Part shown: piece by piece, positions 60,775 to 64,000 of the stretch
Layout: each line of letters opens with the position of its first letter
Position numbering within the stretch: the first letter of the stretch is position 1
DNA from: Paenibacillus sp. V4I7
Lineage (GTDB): Bacteria > Bacillota > Bacilli > Paenibacillales > NBRC-103111
DNA length: 64,000 nucleotides
Direction of reading: 5' to 3'
Assembly (NCBI RefSeq): GCF_030817275.1
Contig: NZ_JAUSZD010000002.1
Coordinates: 2,294,001-2,358,000 of the forward strand
Program-made: the position numbers and the translations under genes
Notes under the pieces: model-generated
Seen by the model: only the letters and a program-made list of their open reading frames with translations
What the model was told of the DNA's origin: nothing
Database searches by the model: none

Positions 60775-62744
60775 ATATACTTAGTGCAGTCAATATAACC
60801 AAAACATTCGGCGACAAGGTGCTGTTCGATGATATTTCATTCACGGTGAACGAGAAGCAGCGCATCGGTCTCATTGGCGTGAACGGAACAGGCAAGTCCA
60901 CGCTGCTGAAACTGCTGGCGGGGATGGAAACAGCGGATCGCGGCAAGCTCGTGCACGCAAACCATTTCCGCGTGGAATACTTGCCGCAGAACCCGGAGTT
61001 CGATCCGAACTCCACGGTTCTGGAGCAAGTATTCCACGGCGATACGCCGCTCATGAAGACGCTGCGCGATTATGAGCTTGCGCTTGCTGAATTGGAGTTG
61101 GACGCCTCCAATGAAAAGAAACAAACGCGACTGTTCAGCGCCCAGTCGCGCATGGATGAGCAAGGTGCCTGGGAAGCCAGCACCTTGGCCAAAACCGTGC
61201 TGATGAAGCTAGGCATCAGCGAGTTCGACAAGCCCGTCGGCCAGCTGTCCGGCGGTCAGCGCAAACGCATTGCCATGGCGCGTGTTCTCATTCAGCCCGC
61301 TGACCTGCTCATTCTCGATGAGCCGACGAACCATATTGATAACGAGACGGCCATCTGGCTCGAGGAATTCCTTAGCAAATGGCGCGGCGCCTTGCTGCTC
61401 GTTACCCATGACCGGTACTTCCTAGAGCGGGTAACCACCCGCATTCTAGAGCTGGACCGGGGGAAGATCTACAGCTACGAGGGGAACTACGAGTGGTTCC
61501 TCGAGAAGAAGTCGGAGCGGATGGAGTCCGAAGCATCCAGCGAAGATAAGCGGCAGAATCTTTTGCGCCGCGAGTTGGCTTGGCTTCGTCGCGGCGCGAA
61601 GGCGCGCACGACCAAACAAAAGGCGCGCATTGGGCGCGCCGAGGAATTACGGGACCGCAAGGTGGACGGTCCCGGGGAGAAGCTTGACATGGCGCTGGCT
61701 GGCAGCCGCCTTGGCAAGAAGGTGATGGAGCTGGAAGACGTCACCAAAGCTTTCGAGAGCGGGAAGCCGCTGCTGAGCGGCTTCAGCTACATCGTGATGC
61801 CGAGGGATCGCCTCGGTATCATCGGTCCGAATGGCAGCGGCAAATCGACACTGCTGAACATGCTCGCCGGGCGTATTCAACCCGACAGCGGGACGATCGA
61901 GACCGGCACGACGGTGAAGCTTGCTTACTACACGCAAGAGAACGTCGAGATGGATGAGAAGATGCGCGTCATCGAGTACATCAAAGAGGCTGCTGAGCAG
62001 ATCCGCACAGCTGATGGTGAGACGATTTCGGCGTCGCAAATGCTCGAACGCTTCCTCTTTTCGCCAACCCTTCAGTGGTCGCCAATCGGAAAGCTCTCCG
62101 GAGGTGAACGGCGCAGACTTTATTTGCTTCGTACACTTATGGGAGAACCCAACGTACTGCTTCTAGATGAGCCGACCAACGACTTGGATATCCAAACTTT
62201 GACCATACTGGAAGATTATCTGGATCAATTTCTTGGAGCCGTTATAACGGTTTCCCATGATCGATACTTTTTGGATCGTACGGTTTCGCATCTATTTGCT
62301 TTTGATGGCAAAGGTCAGATCGAGCCTTACATTGGTAACTACTCCGATTACTTGGAAGAGAAGCAGGAGCAGGCAGAAGCTGATCAGAATCGGAAAGAGT
62401 TGATACGTCATGAAAGCTCTTCCAAGTCTAATGGCGGTTCCAACAAAGCTTCAGCAGCCGTTATTAGTAGTCCTGCTGCAGCAGGGGGCACATCGAATGC
62501 GAACCGTCCCAAGAAGCTAACTTTCAAAGAACAGAAGGAATGGGACGAAATTGAGAGTACGATAGCTTCTCTGGAAGACAAAGCGGCTAGCTTGAAAAAG
62601 CAAATTGAAGCGGCAGGCAGCGACTTTGACCGTGTTCGCGAACTGTATGAGCAAGAGCAGCAAACGGCAGTGGATTTGGAAGCGGCGATGGAAAGATGGA
62701 CTTATTTATCTGAGTTGCTAGAGGAAATAGAACGAAACAAGTAG
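60771..62744 (+). CDS. ABC-F ATPase, Uup/YfmR-like
   Basis: A 657-residue ABC-F protein: Walker A GVNGTGKST and GPNGSGKST, signatures LSGGQRKR and LSGGERRR, Walker B ILDEPTNHID and LLDEPTNDLD. The C-terminal ~75 residues (from about 585) form the coiled coil of Uup, which binds nucleic acid, after a Ser/Ala-rich linker. Uup/YfmR proteins help ribosomes on difficult sequences such as polyproline. The first two-thirds (60880-62050) is conspicuously GC-rich compared with the last third. Translation is coupled to the M42 gene by ATGA. Confidence 0.92.
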   Translation: MNILSAVNITKTFGDKVLFDDISFTVNEKQRIGLIGVNGTGKSTLLKLLAGMETADRGKLVHANHFRVEYLPQNPEFDPNSTVLEQVFHGDTPLMKTLRDYELALAELELDASNEKKQTRLFSAQSRMDEQGAWEASTLAKTVLMKLGISEFDKPVGQLSGGQRKRIAMARVLIQPADLLILDEPTNHIDNETAIWLEEFLSKWRGALLLVTHDRYFLERVTTRILELDRGKIYSYEGNYEWFLEKKSERMESEASSEDKRQNLLRRELAWLRRGAKARTTKQKARIGRAEELRDRKVDGPGEKLDMALAGSRLGKKVMELEDVTKAFESGKPLLSGFSYIVMPRDRLGIIGPNGSGKSTLLNMLAGRIQPDSGTIETGTTVKLAYYTQENVEMDEKMRVIEYIKEAAEQIRTADGETISASQMLERFLFSPTLQWSPIGKLSGGERRRLYLLRTLMGEPNVLLLDEPTNDLDIQTLTILEDYLDQFLGAVITVSHDRYFLDRTVSHLFAFDGKGQIEPYIGNYSDYLEEKQEQAEADQNRKELIRHESSSKSNGGSNKASAAVISSPAAAGGTSNANRPKKLTFKEQKEWDEIESTIASLEDKAASLKKQIEAAGSDFDRVRELYEQEQQTAVDLEAAMERWTYLSELLEEIERNK

Positions 62745-62815
62745 GAGAGACTTCGATCTCCGATCAGGGATCCCAAAAAGGAGAGACTTTAATCTTCGAT
62801 TAAAGATCCCTATAT
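62744..62815. repeat. Two tandem 36-bp repeats with hairpin potential
   Basis: Two copies start at 62744 and 62780 with GGAGAGACTT and share GATCCC near their ends. The second contains CTTTAATC-TTC-GATTAAAG, a perfect 8-bp hairpin; the first has a weaker equivalent with G-U pairs. They lie in the leader of the last ABC-F gene, immediately after the previous stop. Confidence 0.7.
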
Positions 62816-62861
62816 ATGATATGATAGAACAAACTACTATAAAGGCAGGTATGTACTAAAC

Positions 62862-64000
62862 ATGATTAATGTTAATAACGTGACGCTTCGTTACGGCAAG
62901 AGAGCCTTATTCGAGGATGCCAATATCAAATTCACACCGGGTAACTGCTACGGACTAATCGGAGCAAATGGTGCCGGTAAATCAACTTTTCTGAAAATTC
63001 TTTCCGGAGAGATTGAACCTAACACAGGCGAAGTCAACATAACACCTGGCGAGAGAATGGCTGTTTTGAAACAAAATCATTACGAGTTTGACGAAATCGA
63101 AGTTTTGAAAACCGTCATGATGGGTCATGCTCGCTTGTTTAAAATTATGGAAGAGAAAGACGCTTTGTATGCCAAAGCTGATTTTACAGAAGAAGATGGC
63201 ATGAAAGCCGCTGAACTCGAAGGTGAATTCCAGGATCTAGATGGCTGGCAGGCGGAATCGGATGCAGCTGAGCTTCTCATCGGTCTAGGTATCCCGACTT
63301 CCATTCATGACACGAAAATGAAAGACCTCGATGGCAATGAGAAAGTACGAGTCCTCTTAGCGCAAGCCTTGTTCGGCAATCCGAATATTTTGCTGCTGGA
63401 TGAGCCTACCAACCATTTGAACTTAGAGTCCATTCGTTGGCTGGAGAACTTCCTTTCCCGCTTTGAAGGCACTGTTATCGTTGTATCCCATGATCGTCAC
63501 TTCCTGAACCAAGTATGTACGCATATTGCGGATATTGATTTTGGTAAAATTCAAATGTACGTTGGTAACTACGACTGGTGGTATGAGTCCAGCCAACTGG
63601 CACTTCGTTTGACGAGAGACGCGAACAAGAAAACCGAAGAAAAACGTAAAGAGTTGGAAGCCTTTATCGCACGTTTTAGCGCGAATGCGTCCAAATCGAA
63701 GCAAGCTACATCCCGTAAAAAACAACTCGAGAAGCTTACTCTTGAAGATATTAGACCATCCAGCCGTAAATATCCGTTCATTCACTTCAAAGGTGAGCGT
63801 GAAGCGGGTAAGCAGCTGTTGGCTGTTGAGAAATTGTCCAAAACGATAGATGGCGTAAAAGTGTTAGACAACATCTCGTTTACTATCAATAAAGGGGATA
63901 AAGTTGCCTTTGTTGGCCCGGACGGCATCGCCAAAACGACGCTCTTCAAAATCCTGATGGGTGAAATGGAAGCGGATGAGGGTACGTATACATGGGGGAT
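62862..64000 (+). CDS. ABC-F ATPase, YkpA/YbiT-like, 3'-truncated
   Basis: The frame runs off the window; 379 codons are visible. The first Walker A GANGAGKST and Walker B LLLDEPTNHLN are clear, and the linker ASKSKQATSRKK is typical of the YkpA/YbiT branch. Several catalytic positions are non-canonical: the first signature reads LDGNEK instead of LSGGE, the D-loop is LN instead of LD, and the second Walker A is GPDGIAKTT. As I recall, a degenerate first signature is a feature of this branch, so it may not mean loss of function. AAAGGCAGG lies upstream of the ATG. Confidence 0.88.
   Translation, partial: MINVNNVTLRYGKRALFEDANIKFTPGNCYGLIGANGAGKSTFLKILSGEIEPNTGEVNITPGERMAVLKQNHYEFDEIEVLKTVMMGHARLFKIMEEKDALYAKADFTEEDGMKAAELEGEFQDLDGWQAESDAAELLIGLGIPTSIHDTKMKDLDGNEKVRVLLAQALFGNPNILLLDEPTNHLNLESIRWLENFLSRFEGTVIVVSHDRHFLNQVCTHIADIDFGKIQMYVGNYDWWYESSQLALRLTRDANKKTEEKRKELEAFIARFSANASKSKQATSRKKQLEKLTLEDIRPSSRKYPFIHFKGEREAGKQLLAVEKLSKTIDGVKVLDNISFTINKGDKVAFVGPDGIAKTTLFKILMGEMEADEGTYTWG

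Overview
The window looks like chromosome of an endospore-forming, low-to-moderate-GC Gram-positive of the order Bacillales, most likely Paenibacillus or a close relative. The evidence is gene content and order. mutL-miaA-hfq, hflX-ynbB-glnR-glnA and lexA/yneA-ynzC follow Bacillus subtilis order. The sporulation genes spoVK and tlp are present. Ribosome binding sites are strong (AGGAGG-like), GTG and TTG starts are frequent, and an S41 protease carries a copper-amine-oxidase-like stalk domain. No rRNA, tRNA, CRISPR array, prophage or intact insertion sequence was recognised.

Layout. 1-8.7 kb: 3' part of an S41 protease, mismatch repair (mutL), a methyltransferase, tRNA modification (miaA), hfq, a class A penicillin-binding protein and a cyclophilin lipoprotein. 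8.7-15.4 kb: esterase, DUF218 protein, an oppositely oriented SDR/acetyltransferase pair, lipoate ligase, histidine phosphatase and spoVK. 15.7-21.5 kb: hflX, ynbB, the glnRA nitrogen operon with a GlnR operator and a M29 aminopeptidase. 21.5-25 kb: a gene-poor stretch with palindromic repeats, then the lexA/yneA SOS locus with four LexA boxes, a HAD phosphatase and acireductone dioxygenase. 25-36 kb: metH, RNase Z, the spore protein gene tlp, lrgAB, a methyltransferase, a two-acyltransferase lipid cassette and a nitroreductase. 36-42 kb: a DNA-repair island (mrfA, mrfB, a Fpg/Nei glycosylase, endonuclease IV). 42-46.7 kb: a small receiver-like protein, an orphan ABC ATPase, an RlmM-like methyltransferase, a Ser/Thr kinase and a thioesterase. 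46.8-57.4 kb: a complete Tad/Flp pilus operon (TadZ, TadA, TadB, TadC, Flp pilin, three TadE/TadG-like pseudopilin-type proteins, prepilin peptidase) ending in an FHA-domain protein. 57.6-64 kb: three ABC-F ATPases (the last cut by the window edge), a Dabb protein and an M42 aminopeptidase.

The most interesting signals are: (i) a Tad operon bracketed by a kinase fused to a degenerate ParA/MinD-like domain and an FHA reader, with an unannotated 30-residue membrane peptide at its head; (ii) mrfA, which appears to be a xenologous replacement, because about 60 codons of a second mrfA survive between it and mrfB; (iii) a family of about 26-bp near-palindromes, seven copies in two intergenic regions, four of them at 51-63 bp periodicity; and (iv) a hairpin whose 3' arm contains the Shine-Dalgarno sequence of the kinase gene.
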